Origin: JAJYSO01 sp964495935
Lineage (GTDB): Bacteria; Bacteroidota; Bacteroidia; Flavobacteriales; Flavobacteriaceae
Length of the DNA stretch: 64,000 nt
Assembly: GCA_964495935.1 (NCBI GenBank)
Contig: CAZBXQ010000004.1
Location: 44,622-108,621, forward strand
Reading direction: 5' to 3'
The position numbers and the translations under genes were made by a program. Positions within the stretch are counted from its first letter, which is position 1. Each line of letters opens with the position of its first letter. Shown one piece after another: positions 1 to 8,942 of this stretch. The notes beneath the pieces were generated by a model that saw only the letters and a list, made by a program, of their open reading frames with translations, had not been told where the DNA came from and ran no database searches.

Positions 1-1752
1 TTGCTGTCTTGAGATGTTTTCCTCGCCGTTGGGCCGCCCTTCCACATCATTACTTACGGTAAAGTAATTGGGGATATCGAGAATAACCCCCAGATTGGCA
101 CTGTTGCTCTTACGTCGCATGATTTGTCCAAAGGCAGAGAGCGATCCGCTCCAATTACCGATCAAATTGTCTTTGTGGAGGTTCAAACTGGCGATAAAGT
201 TATCCTCCTGGAATCGGTCCAATCCGGTGTGGTACTGATTGTCTGCCGGCCCTCCGGTATATACTTTTCGCTCGGTTTTAGTGGTGTACATATCCGATCC
301 CACCTTAACGTGTACATTCGCCCAGTCGGTAAAATCATAACCGATATCTCCGTTAATCATAAATCGGTTTCGTACGTCCTTATTGGTATTGTTGTAAACC
401 GCCCAGTAGGGATTTCCTAAGTCGTTGGGAATATACCAGTTGGAGTCGGCATCGGTGCCCAATTCATCCATTCCGGCCTCAAAGGCAGTAATATCCAAGT
501 TTCTCGGGGTGAGCAGAACACCGCCGTAGTAACTTTGGTCGTGCCCTCCAAAGGGTCGGTTTTTTACATGGGAGTTGATATACTGAATTTTGACATCAGT
601 GGACCAGCGGTTCTCTTCTCCATACCGTGTTGTCACCCGCGTAGTAGCGTTTAGACGATCCAATTTGGAGTTGGGAACCATTCCTTTGTCGGTGACATAG
701 CTCAAGGAGGAAAAGATTCCGGTATTGTCACCTACCATCTTTTGCAAGGTGATGGTATTGTTTTGCGTGATCCCGGTATCAAAGAAATTTTTGAGGTTGT
801 CGTAGGTTCGTAAAGGAACCTGATTTCCGGTGTAATCCTCAACGCTTTGTCCTTCGATTTTGGCTCCCCAGCTGGATCCTGAATCTTTTATAAAATCACC
901 ATCGCTTCCCTGTGAGAAATCGTTTTGAAGAGCGGGATGGCCCATCATGGAAACAATGTTTAGGGTGCTGGAGTAAGTGATTCCGGCTCCCCGGGTCATT
1001 TTCCCTTGTTTGGTGGTGATTTCGATAACTCCGTTACCGGCCCGAGATCCGTAGAGTGCCGAAGCAGCTCCTCCCTTTAATACGGTAATATCGGCGATAT
1101 CTTCGGGATTGAGGTCGGCCAGACCGTTACCAAAGTCAATCGAAGGGTTCCAAAAATCGTTGTTGGAGGCTCCGACAAAGTTGGACATCGGCATCCCATC
1201 GACTACAATTAAGGGCTGGTTGTCTCCGGTTAACGAATTGAATCCCCGCAGGATGATCTTTGAGGATCCGGCCGGACCGTTGTGAGATTTAGACAGGTTT
1301 AGTCCACTTACTTTACCGGCCAAAGCATCGGTAACGTTAGTGGTTCGAGCCTCGACTAATTGCTCCCCGGATACATTTTCAAAAGTGTATCCCAGTGCTT
1401 TCCGCTCTTTTTTGATTCCATACGCCGTAATCACGGTTTCTTCAAGGGCTTCAGAGCTGACTTCCATGCTGACATTAATCTGATTACTGCTGCCGACCGT
1501 AATTTCCTGTTCTGAAAATCCGATCGAGCTAAAGACTAAAACAGCTCCTTCTTCCACATCAATAGAATAGTTTCCGTCAAAATCGGAAGTGGTTCCCCGC
1601 TGGGTACCTTGAACCTGAATATTGACACCGGGTAGCGGGAGTTCATGGTCATCTACCACGGTACCGGAGACTACTTTTGTTTGCTGAGCAAAGGTGAGTT
1701 GAATCACCAATGTCATACATAGCAATAAGGTTGATCTTAATGTTGAATTCAT
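1..1752 (-). CDS. SusC/RagA-type TonB-dependent outer membrane receptor, 3' end cut by window
   Basis: This is the first 584 codons of a SusC-family receptor, which with a SusD partner imports oligosaccharides across the outer membrane using TonB energy. The minus-strand frame is open from the ATG at 1752 to position 1 with no stop. It begins with a signal peptide (MNSTLRSTLLLCMTLVIQLTFAQ), followed by a carboxypeptidase-regulatory-like domain (VVSGTVVDDHELPLPGVNIQ), a TonB-box-like stretch ending in TAYG, and the plug domain (DALAGKVSGLNL, VDGMPMSNFVG, LKGGAASALYGSRAGNGVI). The barrel is only partly present, and the expected susD would lie beyond the left edge. It runs in the same direction as the GntR gene 560 bp upstream, so this regulator sits between two receptor loci. 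Its substrate cannot be told from the sequence. Confidence 0.93.
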   Translation of the reverse strand, partial: MNSTLRSTLLLCMTLVIQLTFAQQTKVVSGTVVDDHELPLPGVNIQVQGTQRGTTSDFDGNYSIDVEEGAVLVFSSIGFSEQEITVGSSNQINVSMEVSSEALEETVITAYGIKKERKALGYTFENVSGEQLVEARTTNVTDALAGKVSGLNLSKSHNGPAGSSKIILRGFNSLTGDNQPLIVVDGMPMSNFVGASNNDFWNPSIDFGNGLADLNPEDIADITVLKGGAASALYGSRAGNGVIEITTKQGKMTRGAGITYSSTLNIVSMMGHPALQNDFSQGSDGDFIKDSGSSWGAKIEGQSVEDYTGNQVPLRTYDNLKNFFDTGITQNNTITLQKMVGDNTGIFSSLSYVTDKGMVPNSKLDRLNATTRVTTRYGEENRWSTDVKIQYINSHVKNRPFGGHDQSYYGGVLLTPRNLDITAFEAGMDELGTDADSNWYIPNDLGNPYWAVYNNTNKDVRNRFMINGDIGYDFTDWANVHVKVGSDMYTTKTERKVYTGGPADNQYHTGLDRFQEDNFIASLNLHKDNLIGNWSGSLSAFGQIMRRKSNSANLGVILDIPNYFTVSNDVEGRPNGEENISRQQ

Positions 1753-2312
1753 AATTTCTAAATTAGAGTAATTGTTAATTCCATATTAAATCAAAAGATT
1801 TATATAATTCATTTTATTTGGTCTGATCTTGATAATCGGTTTATTATACTATCGATAATCAAGCGACCCTGCAAATATAAGATTCAAATTAATTTATTAA
1901 AACATTAAGAAGTATTTTTTATTATGTTAAAATAAAATTGAATCTTCTATGTGTTTGTGAATATCATATTATTATTACATAATTATTGAGTTTTATTTAA
2001 TTATTATTATAATGCTAAAATGAAATGATATTTTGATCCATATAATTATTACAGATATATAATCTTTTAATATTTAATAGAATGAATTAGGTTTAAATTG
2101 AAATTGAGTTTATTGGGTATTGTTAACTGGATTATAAAATGTTATATAATTGATGATTTGACATTTATGAAGGTGACAAATAAATGGGTTGAAGTAGGAA
2201 ATCAAGGGGGAGGTTTGGAACTGAGGAAGAGATTGAAGGTATGGGGCTTTATCCAAAGTTCACGAGTAATCGCCGATAGTGATTCTGTATAACGATTTTT
2301 TGTCATGAGGTA
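1753..2312 (-). promoter_or_regulatory. AT-rich upstream region of the first susC, with possible -7 element
   Basis: About 560 bases without a convincing gene lie between the GntR stop and the minus-strand susC start. On the minus strand, 1879-1872 reads TATATTTG, which matches the Bacteroidota -7 consensus TAnnTTTG and lies about 120 bases upstream of the start codon. I do not find a clear TTG -33 element at the usual distance. A 64-codon plus-strand frame at 2098-2292 has no recognisable features and is probably fortuitous. Confidence 0.35.
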
Positions 2313-3041
2313 TCAGGACTTGATTTTACTGTTGAAAACAGAATCAAAATGAGGTTCCAAATGCTGGCGCATGGCATTTCTAAACGTTTCGGGGGTTCCT
2401 AATCGTAGATTTTCCATAAGCATGCGGTGCGTAACAAACTGGCCGGAAGAATAGTTGTAATTAAAATCTTTCGACGTGTTTTTTTGGTTAACATACTCAA
2501 AAAGAGGGAGTAACAAACGCTGGAAGCGTTGCAGGGTCCTGTTCTTGGAGATCTGGTACAGCTTCCCGTGAAAGGCGATTTCCTTATCTAAACTAAAATA
2601 GGCTTTTTGCACCTCTTCCTCGGCTTCTTCTTTTTTTACAATTTCTTCCAATTCCTCCAGATCCCGGGCCGTCTTGTTTTCAAATAGAAAATCGGCCATT
2701 CCCATTTCTAAAATCAATCGTAATTCAAATAGATTTTGGAGCGTTGTTGAACCCAATAGCCCCGAATCGAGTATGCGCTCAAAATTATTGATAAAATCGG
2801 GTTCGACTAAAATCATCCCCCGATGCTTTTTGGATTCCACGAGTCCCAGCGTACGCAATCTGGATAATGCTTCTCTAATCACGGTGCGACTTACGTTTAA
2901 CGATTCTGCCAACTCGATTTCCTTGGGGATACGATCCCCGGGTTCCAATTCATTGTCCTTTAAAAAATCAAGCAGGGTAAGTTCGACCCGATCGACTAAT
3001 GTGAGGGTTTCTACGGGTTTTAAATTCTTATGTTTCTTCAT
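2313..3041 (-). CDS. GntR-family transcriptional regulator, FadR/FCD subfamily
   Basis: A 242-residue regulator with an N-terminal winged helix (about residues 15-80, with the GntR pattern EPGDRIPKEIELAESLNVSRTVIREALSRL) and a C-terminal all-helical FCD ligand-binding domain (about 95-235). FCD regulators bind small carboxylates or sugar acids and often control uptake and catabolic operons. NanR of E. coli, which senses N-acetylneuraminate, belongs to this subfamily. Here the gene sits 986 bp from, and divergent to, a complete sialoglycan utilization operon, and runs toward a second susC. A role as the sialic-acid-responsive regulator of the locus is a reasonable inference, but the ligand cannot be read from the sequence. 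The start ATG at 3041 gives a normal family length. Confidence 0.92.
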   Translation of the reverse strand: MKKHKNLKPVETLTLVDRVELTLLDFLKDNELEPGDRIPKEIELAESLNVSRTVIREALSRLRTLGLVESKKHRGMILVEPDFINNFERILDSGLLGSTTLQNLFELRLILEMGMADFLFENKTARDLEELEEIVKKEEAEEEVQKAYFSLDKEIAFHGKLYQISKNRTLQRFQRLLLPLFEYVNQKNTSKDFNYNYSSGQFVTHRMLMENLRLGTPETFRNAMRQHLEPHFDSVFNSKIKS

Positions 3042-3060
3042 ATTCTAAACCAATGCATTA

Positions 3061-3135
3061 TGTATGATATGTAAAATAATAAACTGTCGATAAATTTAGT
3101 TTGAGAGTGTATCATTTATGATGTAAGCGTATGAT
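3061..3135 (-). promoter_or_regulatory. cluster of ATGAT/ATCAT half-sites upstream of gntR
   Basis: Within about 75 bases upstream of the regulator there are GTATGAT at 3062-3068, an inverted pair ATCAT-TT-ATGAT at 3111-3122, and GTATGAT again at 3129-3135. Such repeated half-sites close to the start of a GntR gene are typical of autoregulation. The assignment is by position only. Confidence 0.35.
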
Positions 3136-3957
3136 TTTCGGAGAATAAAGTACCGCACCCCGAACATATTAACAGCTCCACGGGCTCGGATCTATTTTGC
3201 CTTTGTCGGTTGCTGAACCGTTGAAAACCGGGTTTTTGACTTGAGCCTTATCCGTTTTTACAACAACCTTAGAAAGGAATATCCAAGCTTCTGTTTTTCT
3301 TCTTTTAGTTCTTTCGGACGAATTAAAAAATAAATGCCCTTGATTTTCTGTTAGGGGAAAGGCAAAACAGGAGTATTTTTAAATTCGTAAAATAATAAAA
3401 ACACTTCTATAAATTTAATGGCGTCCTGTTTTTCAAGTAACGTATCAACGTAGCATTAATTCCCTCTAAAATTATAAAGATTTATAAAAGAGGCCTCTAA
3501 AATGATAATTTTTTTGAGTTTAAACAAGGAAATAACCGCTTAATTTTTAGAGGGTCTGAAGAATGACATGTAAAATATTGTTGGCCGGCAAGCGTTAAAA
3601 AGTTAATAAGATACTGACTTAAAGAGAGATATATCTGGTTTTATAATACTTGTATATATGTATGTCATAATGATTTTTTTATAGAGTGTATAAACTCTTG
3701 TTTAGATAAAATTATTATATATTCCTTATAAGTTGTAAGAATAAATAATTTTAAAAACGGTCTCTAAAATGGTTTAAGACCTTGTAAATCTTATAAAATA
3801 CCAAGATATTAATAATAGATTTATTGAACAAAATTCTGTTTATCAGCATTATATAATAAAAATATAAAATTTAAGGGAAGTTGATAATATGTGTAGGGTG
3901 GGTTCAAGTGCTATCTTTATGAACAGAAAATTTATCTAATTTTATATTTATTTAACT

Positions 3958-3976
3958 TATTATGTGTTACATAATA
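3958..3976 (+). promoter_or_regulatory. perfect 19-bp palindrome, candidate operator for the FCD-type GntR regulator
   Basis: TATTATGT-GTT-ACATAATA: two 8-base arms in exact inverted symmetry around a 3-base centre. The central GT-N3-AC agrees with the core described for operators of the FadR subfamily. It lies 15 bases upstream of the -33-like element of the susC operon, in a spot where nothing else explains such symmetry. The link to the neighbouring regulator is inferred. Confidence 0.6.
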
Positions 3977-3990
3977 CTTTTTATTATATC

Positions 3991-4020
3991 TTGCGAGTGT
4001 TAATTAAGAATTAAATTTTG
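3991..4020 (+). promoter_or_regulatory. near-consensus Bacteroidota promoter of the susC operon
   Basis: TTG at 3991-3993, a 19-base spacer, then AAATTTTG at 4013-4020. The Bacteroidota consensus is TTG-N19-TAnnTTTG, so only the first base of the -7 element departs. Transcription from here would begin close to 4026, which would make the ATG at 4028 almost leaderless; the second ATG at 4076 would leave a leader of about 50 bases. Confidence 0.5.
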
Positions 4021-4027
4021 TTGTTCT

Positions 4028-7000
4028 ATGAAATCACTAACACTTATTAATTTAAAAAGAGGAACTCTTTTTAGGATGTGCCCGGGTAGTTCTTTAAAGT
4101 TGAGGACTTGCCTGCTATTCCTTTTTTGTTTTGGCCTTGGTTTTGCGGTCACTGCTCAGGAAAGGGAGCTTTCCGGCGTTATTAATGATAATAATGGCGT
4201 TCCCTTGCCCGGTGTAAACGTAGTTATTGAAGGTACGGATACCGGTACACAAACAGATTTTGATGGAAACTTCAGTATTACCGTACAGAACGGGGATGTT
4301 TTAAAATTTAACTTTATCGGGTTTAAAGAAGAAAAAATAACCGTTGATGAGAATCTGCAAAATGTAGAATTGACGCTGGAGGAAGATATCGGTACCTTAG
4401 ATGAGGTAGTGGTAACGGGATACGGACGCCAAACGCGAAATACCTTAACCACGGCAATTTCTAAGATGGATACCGAAGTACTGCAAACTTCTACACGATC
4501 GAATGCGGCGACGGCTCTACAAGGTGAAGTGCCGGGTTTACGGATTGCTAATACCACCGGGCAGCCGGGTTCGACGCCCCGAATACAACTTCGAGGGGGA
4601 ACTGATTTTGACGGGAGTGGTAGTCCGCTGATTTTGATTGATGGAGTACCCGGTTCTTTTTATGCCTTAAACTCAGACGATATTGAATCGATGGAGGTAT
4701 TGAAAGATGCTGCGGCAACGGCAATTTATGGAGCTCGTGCAGCAAATGGAGTAATTCTGATTACAACCAAAACGGGAAAGGCCGGAAAATCCAGTATTAC
4801 CTATAAGCAGAAATATAGTTTTAACTTTAAGAGGACCGCGGGACCTTATATAGGCGCCGAGGATTTTATCCGATATAACCGTCAAGCCGTAGCCTATTAT
4901 CGAGAGGTTCAAAATGACCCCAATGGATTCAGTAACTTTTTAGACGGAGCACTGGCTTTTGGAACCGGAAACAATGCAATAAATTCAAATTTTACCGTTC
5001 AGTTTTTAAATGATGACAATCGTTACCTCCTCAATCAGCCGGGATGGGCTACTATGGAGGATCCCCTGAATCCCGGGAAGGAAATCCTGTTTATGGATAC
5101 CCGAATGGGAGAGGAAATTTGGCAACATAGTATGTCAAAGGATCATTATTTATCCTTTCAAGGTGGGAATGAAAAAGGAACCTATTATGCCAGTATGGGC
5201 TATCTGGATAACGAAGGGTTAATCTTAGGATCGGGTTTTGAACGATTTTCGGGAAAATTTACCGGATCTTATAAGATTAAGGATAATTTTAAAGTGAATT
5301 CCAGTTTGATCTATGGGCATTCCAAGCTTCACCAGAGTCCGTTAGGCGATAATAATACCGTTTTTCACCGATTTGCCGGGCAGGCCCCCACGGCTCGTAT
5401 CTATGTGAATAACCCGGATGGAACATTGAGTGATGAATTACAACCCGGAACCAATAGAGGATTTGGAAACCCGTTGTACTATCAGGATAAATTTATTCGT
5501 AACAATCTGGAGCAACGCTTAACAGCAACAATGGGATTTGAATGGAATATTATTCCGGATTTAACATTGACGGCAAACGGAAGCCATTTTGCCATTAATA
5601 ACCTTTATGAAAATTTTGATAAGGCCTTTATGAATGCCGGAAATTTTGATGATACCCGATGGGCTCAGGATATTGTGGAGAAGACCAGAACACTTCAAAT
5701 GAATGCTTCTTTAAATTACCGGAAGGGATTTGGAAATCATCATTTTGATGCTTTACTCGGTACGGAGTATTACAACAATCAGAGTTATAGTCTTTCGGCA
5801 TCTACAAAAAACTCACCAACCGATATTATTCACACGTTGAATGCCGGAGCCGAGGCTAATGGTGTTCCCTCGAGCTCCAGAAGCCGGCATGTAATTACTT
5901 CTCTGTTTGGTCGCTTAAATTATGACTTTGATAGTCGTTTCTTGTTGCAATTTAACTTCCGCTACGATGGGTCTTCCCGACTGGATCAAAATAAATTTGG
6001 ATTCTTTCCGGGGATTTCTGTGGGTTGGAATGCCCATGACGAAGATTTCTTCCAAAACTGGGGGGTAAGTAATGTGGTGAGTAAGTTGAAACCCCGAATT
6101 AGCTATGGAGTCAATGGGAATGTCGATGTTTTGGGTAATTATACGGTTTTTGGTGCTTATGGAAGTCAGAGAGTCTATGATGGACAAACCGGATATGTCA
6201 ATACTTCCTTACCACTCCCCAATTTAAAGTGGGAGAAGTCAAAAACGCTAAACTTTGGATTGGATTTTTCTTTGTTTGATGATCGATTGAGTTTTATGGC
6301 GGATTATTTTATTCGTGACGTGGAAAATAAACTCTCAGGCTTGCTCTTGCCACACTGGACCGGATTTAGCAGTATCACCGTCAATAACGGAACCCTTCGA
6401 AACAAAGGGTTTGAGTTGGAAATGAATGCCAGTATTATAAATACGGCCGATTTTCAATGGAATCTTCGGGGGAATCTGGCAACGATTAAAAACTATGCCC
6501 ACAAGCTTCCTCAAAACGATAATGAAAGAAATCGACAGGGAGGTACCCAAATTTATAATCCGAAGACCGGAGAAATTGAATGGGTAGGAGGACTGCAAGA
6601 AGGCCAGCGTGTGGGTCAAGACTTGGTAATTACCTACGTACAGGATCACATCTATCGCGATCAGGCCGATGTTGATAAGGATGCTGATGTTGTAGATGAA
6701 TTGCTTCCCAACCCAACCAAGCGTTATCCCGGAGATGTCGCATGGGTAGATGTCAATGGAGATCGTGTTATCAATACATTGGATCGACAAGTCATTGGAA
6801 GAACAACTCCCGATTTCTATGGAGGCGTTTCAACGGATGTACATTATAAAAACTTGAGCCTTTATGTTAAAACGGATTTTTCAATGGGCGCACTTTCCTA
6901 TAACCATATCCGAGGAAAAGGATTGATGCAGACCCAGGGAAATGAGAATCAGGACACAAAAGTATTGGAGTCCTGGACTCCGGAAAATCGAGATACCGAT

Positions 7001-7303
7001 GTTCCTCGGTTGGTTTTTGTGGATGCTCAAAACAATATAAAAAGAGGAAGTGAGCTTGTCGTCAACAGTCATTTTTGGGAGAATGCTGACTATTTGGCAC
7101 TGCGAGAAGTCACGTTGAGTTATAATTTGCCGGTACAAAAGTGGTTTAATAATTCCATCGATCAGTTGGAAATTTATGTGACCGGCTCTAACCTCTATTA
7201 CTTTACGGGATATAGCGGTCCTATGCCCGAGAATCCGGGATATCAATATGGGGAATTTCCCTTGCCGAGAACACTAACCTTAGGATTTAATCTAACCTTT
7301 TAA
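4028..7303 (+). CDS. SusC/RagA-type TonB-dependent outer membrane receptor of the sialoglycan locus
   Basis: A complete 1091-residue SusC-family transporter. After the signal peptide (cleavage expected near FAVTAQ, residue about 43) come a carboxypeptidase-regulatory-like domain (LSGVINDNNGVPLPGVNVV), the DEVVVTGYG segment before the plug, the plug (ALQGEVPGLRIAN, LIDGVPGSFYAL, LKDAAATAIYGARAANGVILI) and a beta-barrel ending in the terminal Phe typical of outer membrane proteins. The susD gene follows after 9 bases. With SusD it should import glycan pieces released at the cell surface by the enzymes encoded downstream. An alternative start at 4076 gives a more standard signal peptide (MCPGSSLKLRTCLLFLFCF) and a better leader. 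The specific substrate, sialylated glycans, is inferred from the operon. Confidence 0.96.
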   Translation: MKSLTLINLKRGTLFRMCPGSSLKLRTCLLFLFCFGLGFAVTAQERELSGVINDNNGVPLPGVNVVIEGTDTGTQTDFDGNFSITVQNGDVLKFNFIGFKEEKITVDENLQNVELTLEEDIGTLDEVVVTGYGRQTRNTLTTAISKMDTEVLQTSTRSNAATALQGEVPGLRIANTTGQPGSTPRIQLRGGTDFDGSGSPLILIDGVPGSFYALNSDDIESMEVLKDAAATAIYGARAANGVILITTKTGKAGKSSITYKQKYSFNFKRTAGPYIGAEDFIRYNRQAVAYYREVQNDPNGFSNFLDGALAFGTGNNAINSNFTVQFLNDDNRYLLNQPGWATMEDPLNPGKEILFMDTRMGEEIWQHSMSKDHYLSFQGGNEKGTYYASMGYLDNEGLILGSGFERFSGKFTGSYKIKDNFKVNSSLIYGHSKLHQSPLGDNNTVFHRFAGQAPTARIYVNNPDGTLSDELQPGTNRGFGNPLYYQDKFIRNNLEQRLTATMGFEWNIIPDLTLTANGSHFAINNLYENFDKAFMNAGNFDDTRWAQDIVEKTRTLQMNASLNYRKGFGNHHFDALLGTEYYNNQSYSLSASTKNSPTDIIHTLNAGAEANGVPSSSRSRHVITSLFGRLNYDFDSRFLLQFNFRYDGSSRLDQNKFGFFPGISVGWNAHDEDFFQNWGVSNVVSKLKPRISYGVNGNVDVLGNYTVFGAYGSQRVYDGQTGYVNTSLPLPNLKWEKSKTLNFGLDFSLFDDRLSFMADYFIRDVENKLSGLLLPHWTGFSSITVNNGTLRNKGFELEMNASIINTADFQWNLRGNLATIKNYAHKLPQNDNERNRQGGTQIYNPKTGEIEWVGGLQEGQRVGQDLVITYVQDHIYRDQADVDKDADVVDELLPNPTKRYPGDVAWVDVNGDRVINTLDRQVIGRTTPDFYGGVSTDVHYKNLSLYVKTDFSMGALSYNHIRGKGLMQTQGNENQDTKVLESWTPENRDTDVPRLVFVDAQNNIKRGSELVVNSHFWENADYLALREVTLSYNLPVQKWFNNSIDQLEIYVTGSNLYYFTGYSGPMPENPGYQYGEFPLPRTLTLGFNLTF

Positions 7304-7312
7304 AAAATTATT

Positions 7313-8818
7313 ATGCGTAATTATATAACTTTAATTTTGGCCGTTCTTACACTGGTTTCGTGTAAAGATGAATTAGAATTAAGCAATCCAAGTGGTTTGG
7401 ATAATACCGTGGTTTGGAGTGGAGGCGTGGATGGTGCTCGAGCGGTTCATAACGGGCTATATGGAGCCTTACGAGGGCAGATGAATACAATCTGGAGCCT
7501 GGGTGCCATGCGCAGTGATGTATGGGGAGGAAGAACTTTCGAATCTCCTTTTGACGAAAACCTGTATAAAAATCAAATTACGGTTTCTACTGCTCCTTTT
7601 ACACCTTGGGGTAATTTCTATGGAAGAATTCATCAGGTTAACGATTTTATTGAGCATGTGACCGACCTGGATTTTGATGATGAAAGCGAGAAAAATCATT
7701 ATTTGGGAGAAGCCTACGGGATTCGTGCTTTTTACTATTATATCCTTTTGAAAACGTGGGGGCCGGTGGTTATCAGTGACCAGACCTTTGTAAGTGAAGG
7801 CGATTTTGACCCTTCCAATGTAGAAGGATTGAGTCGTCCGCGTTCTTCTGAAGCAGAAGTAATGGATTTTATAAAACAGGATATCGAGCGTTCTTTGAGT
7901 GCTTTTGGCGATGACGATTCTTTTTGGCAGGGTAATAAAAATTATTGGTCAAAAGCAGCTACCCTGGCCCTGAAAGGAGATGTTTATATTTGGTCGGGTA
8001 CTCTGATGGGAGGAGGTGATGGCGATTTTACAACCGCCAAAAACGCTTTGAACAAAGTTGCCGCTACCGGAATTAGTTTGGTGGACAATTATGAGGATCT
8101 ATGGGGAGCTGATAATGAAAACAATGCTGAATTTATCTTTGCTATTCAGTATGCTCAGGATGAGGCGACTAATTTCTTCAATAGCTATACCGGCAGAGGA
8201 ACCGAAATTCATCCGAAATTTGATTCCCGGGGAAATTCTATGGACGGATTGATTATTGCCGGAGGAAATCGATATGGACCCAGTGATAAGACCATTGAGA
8301 TATTGGATGATAATAGAGACAGCCGAAAACTGGCTACTTTTATCTATCTATATGATGACGGGAGTGGGTATAGTCATTTTAACAATAACCAATATTTTGG
8401 TTCCATCCTCAATAAATTTCTCGGACGCGTAGATGGAGCTCAACGAATATTTGACAGCGATTTGCCGATTTATCGATATGCCGATGTGCTGCTCATGCTG
8501 GCAGAAGCAAAAAACCATCTTCATGAAGATCCGTCAGATGAGATTAACCGCATTCGAAAACGAGCTTATGGCGATAACTATGATAATAGCGTTGCTTATA
8601 CAAACGGCTCCGAGATTGCGAATGCAAATGCCATTCTCGATGAACGCTATAAAGAATTTGTGGCGGAAGGAAAAAGATGGTGGGATTTAAGAAGAGCGGG
8701 AGATCAATTCGTTTTGGACAATGTGGAATTTATCGATGATACCAATGCATTATTACTGCCCATCAGTAGTGATATGATGGGTTCAAATCCCGAATTGGAA
8801 CAGACTCCGGGCTGGTAA
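7313..8818 (+). CDS. SusD/RagB-type outer membrane glycan-binding lipoprotein
   Basis: A 501-residue SusD-family protein, the lid and glycan-binding partner of the SusC channel. The lipoprotein signal is short and clear: MRNYITLILAVLTLVSC, with Cys17 as the acylation site. Family features include the TPR-like helical core, the C-terminal block RYADVLLMLAEAKN, the RIRKRAYG segment and the RWWDLRRAG segment. It starts 9 bases after the susC stop and is followed by a strong hairpin, so the susC-susD pair may be made at a higher level than the enzymes downstream. Confidence 0.95.
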   Translation: MRNYITLILAVLTLVSCKDELELSNPSGLDNTVVWSGGVDGARAVHNGLYGALRGQMNTIWSLGAMRSDVWGGRTFESPFDENLYKNQITVSTAPFTPWGNFYGRIHQVNDFIEHVTDLDFDDESEKNHYLGEAYGIRAFYYYILLKTWGPVVISDQTFVSEGDFDPSNVEGLSRPRSSEAEVMDFIKQDIERSLSAFGDDDSFWQGNKNYWSKAATLALKGDVYIWSGTLMGGGDGDFTTAKNALNKVAATGISLVDNYEDLWGADNENNAEFIFAIQYAQDEATNFFNSYTGRGTEIHPKFDSRGNSMDGLIIAGGNRYGPSDKTIEILDDNRDSRKLATFIYLYDDGSGYSHFNNNQYFGSILNKFLGRVDGAQRIFDSDLPIYRYADVLLMLAEAKNHLHEDPSDEINRIRKRAYGDNYDNSVAYTNGSEIANANAILDERYKEFVAEGKRWWDLRRAGDQFVLDNVEFIDDTNALLLPISSDMMGSNPELEQTPGW

Positions 8819-8852
8819 TAAACAAGAGATCCTAACGTATGATTTCTTTGAT

Positions 8853-8892
8853 CAGGCAATCTCTTTAAACTCGTTTTTAAAGAGATTGCCTG
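8853..8892 (+). terminator. strong 17-bp hairpin between susD and the glycosidase genes
   Basis: CAGGCAATCTCTTTAAA at 8853-8869 pairs perfectly with its inverted copy at 8876-8892 across a 6-base loop. No long U-tract follows, so it may be a partial terminator, a 3' stabiliser of susCD mRNA or a processing site rather than a full stop. Its position just after susD fits the common need to express susCD more than the enzyme genes. Confidence 0.7.
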
Positions 8893-8942
8893 TATAAGGA
8901 GCTATTGAAGTTGAAAATCGGATTATTCGGTTAATTTTGGGG

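Larger units (their letters stand above)
3042..4027. other. 986-bp divergent intergenic region between gntR and the susC operon
   Basis: No complete gene is seen. The part next to gntR (about 3055-3140) holds several ATGAT/ATCAT repeats that may be an autoregulatory operator. A stretch of higher GC at about 3150-3360 contains a minus-strand frame (3378 down to a stop at 3169) that is open for 69 codons but has no start codon; it may be a gene remnant. The rest is very AT-rich. The last 70 bases carry a perfect palindrome and a near-consensus promoter, listed separately. Confidence 0.6.

Noticed and set aside
2098..2292. 64-codon plus-strand frame between gntR and the first susC
   Set aside because: No family likeness, no ribosome site, AT-driven composition and location in a promoter region; most likely chance.
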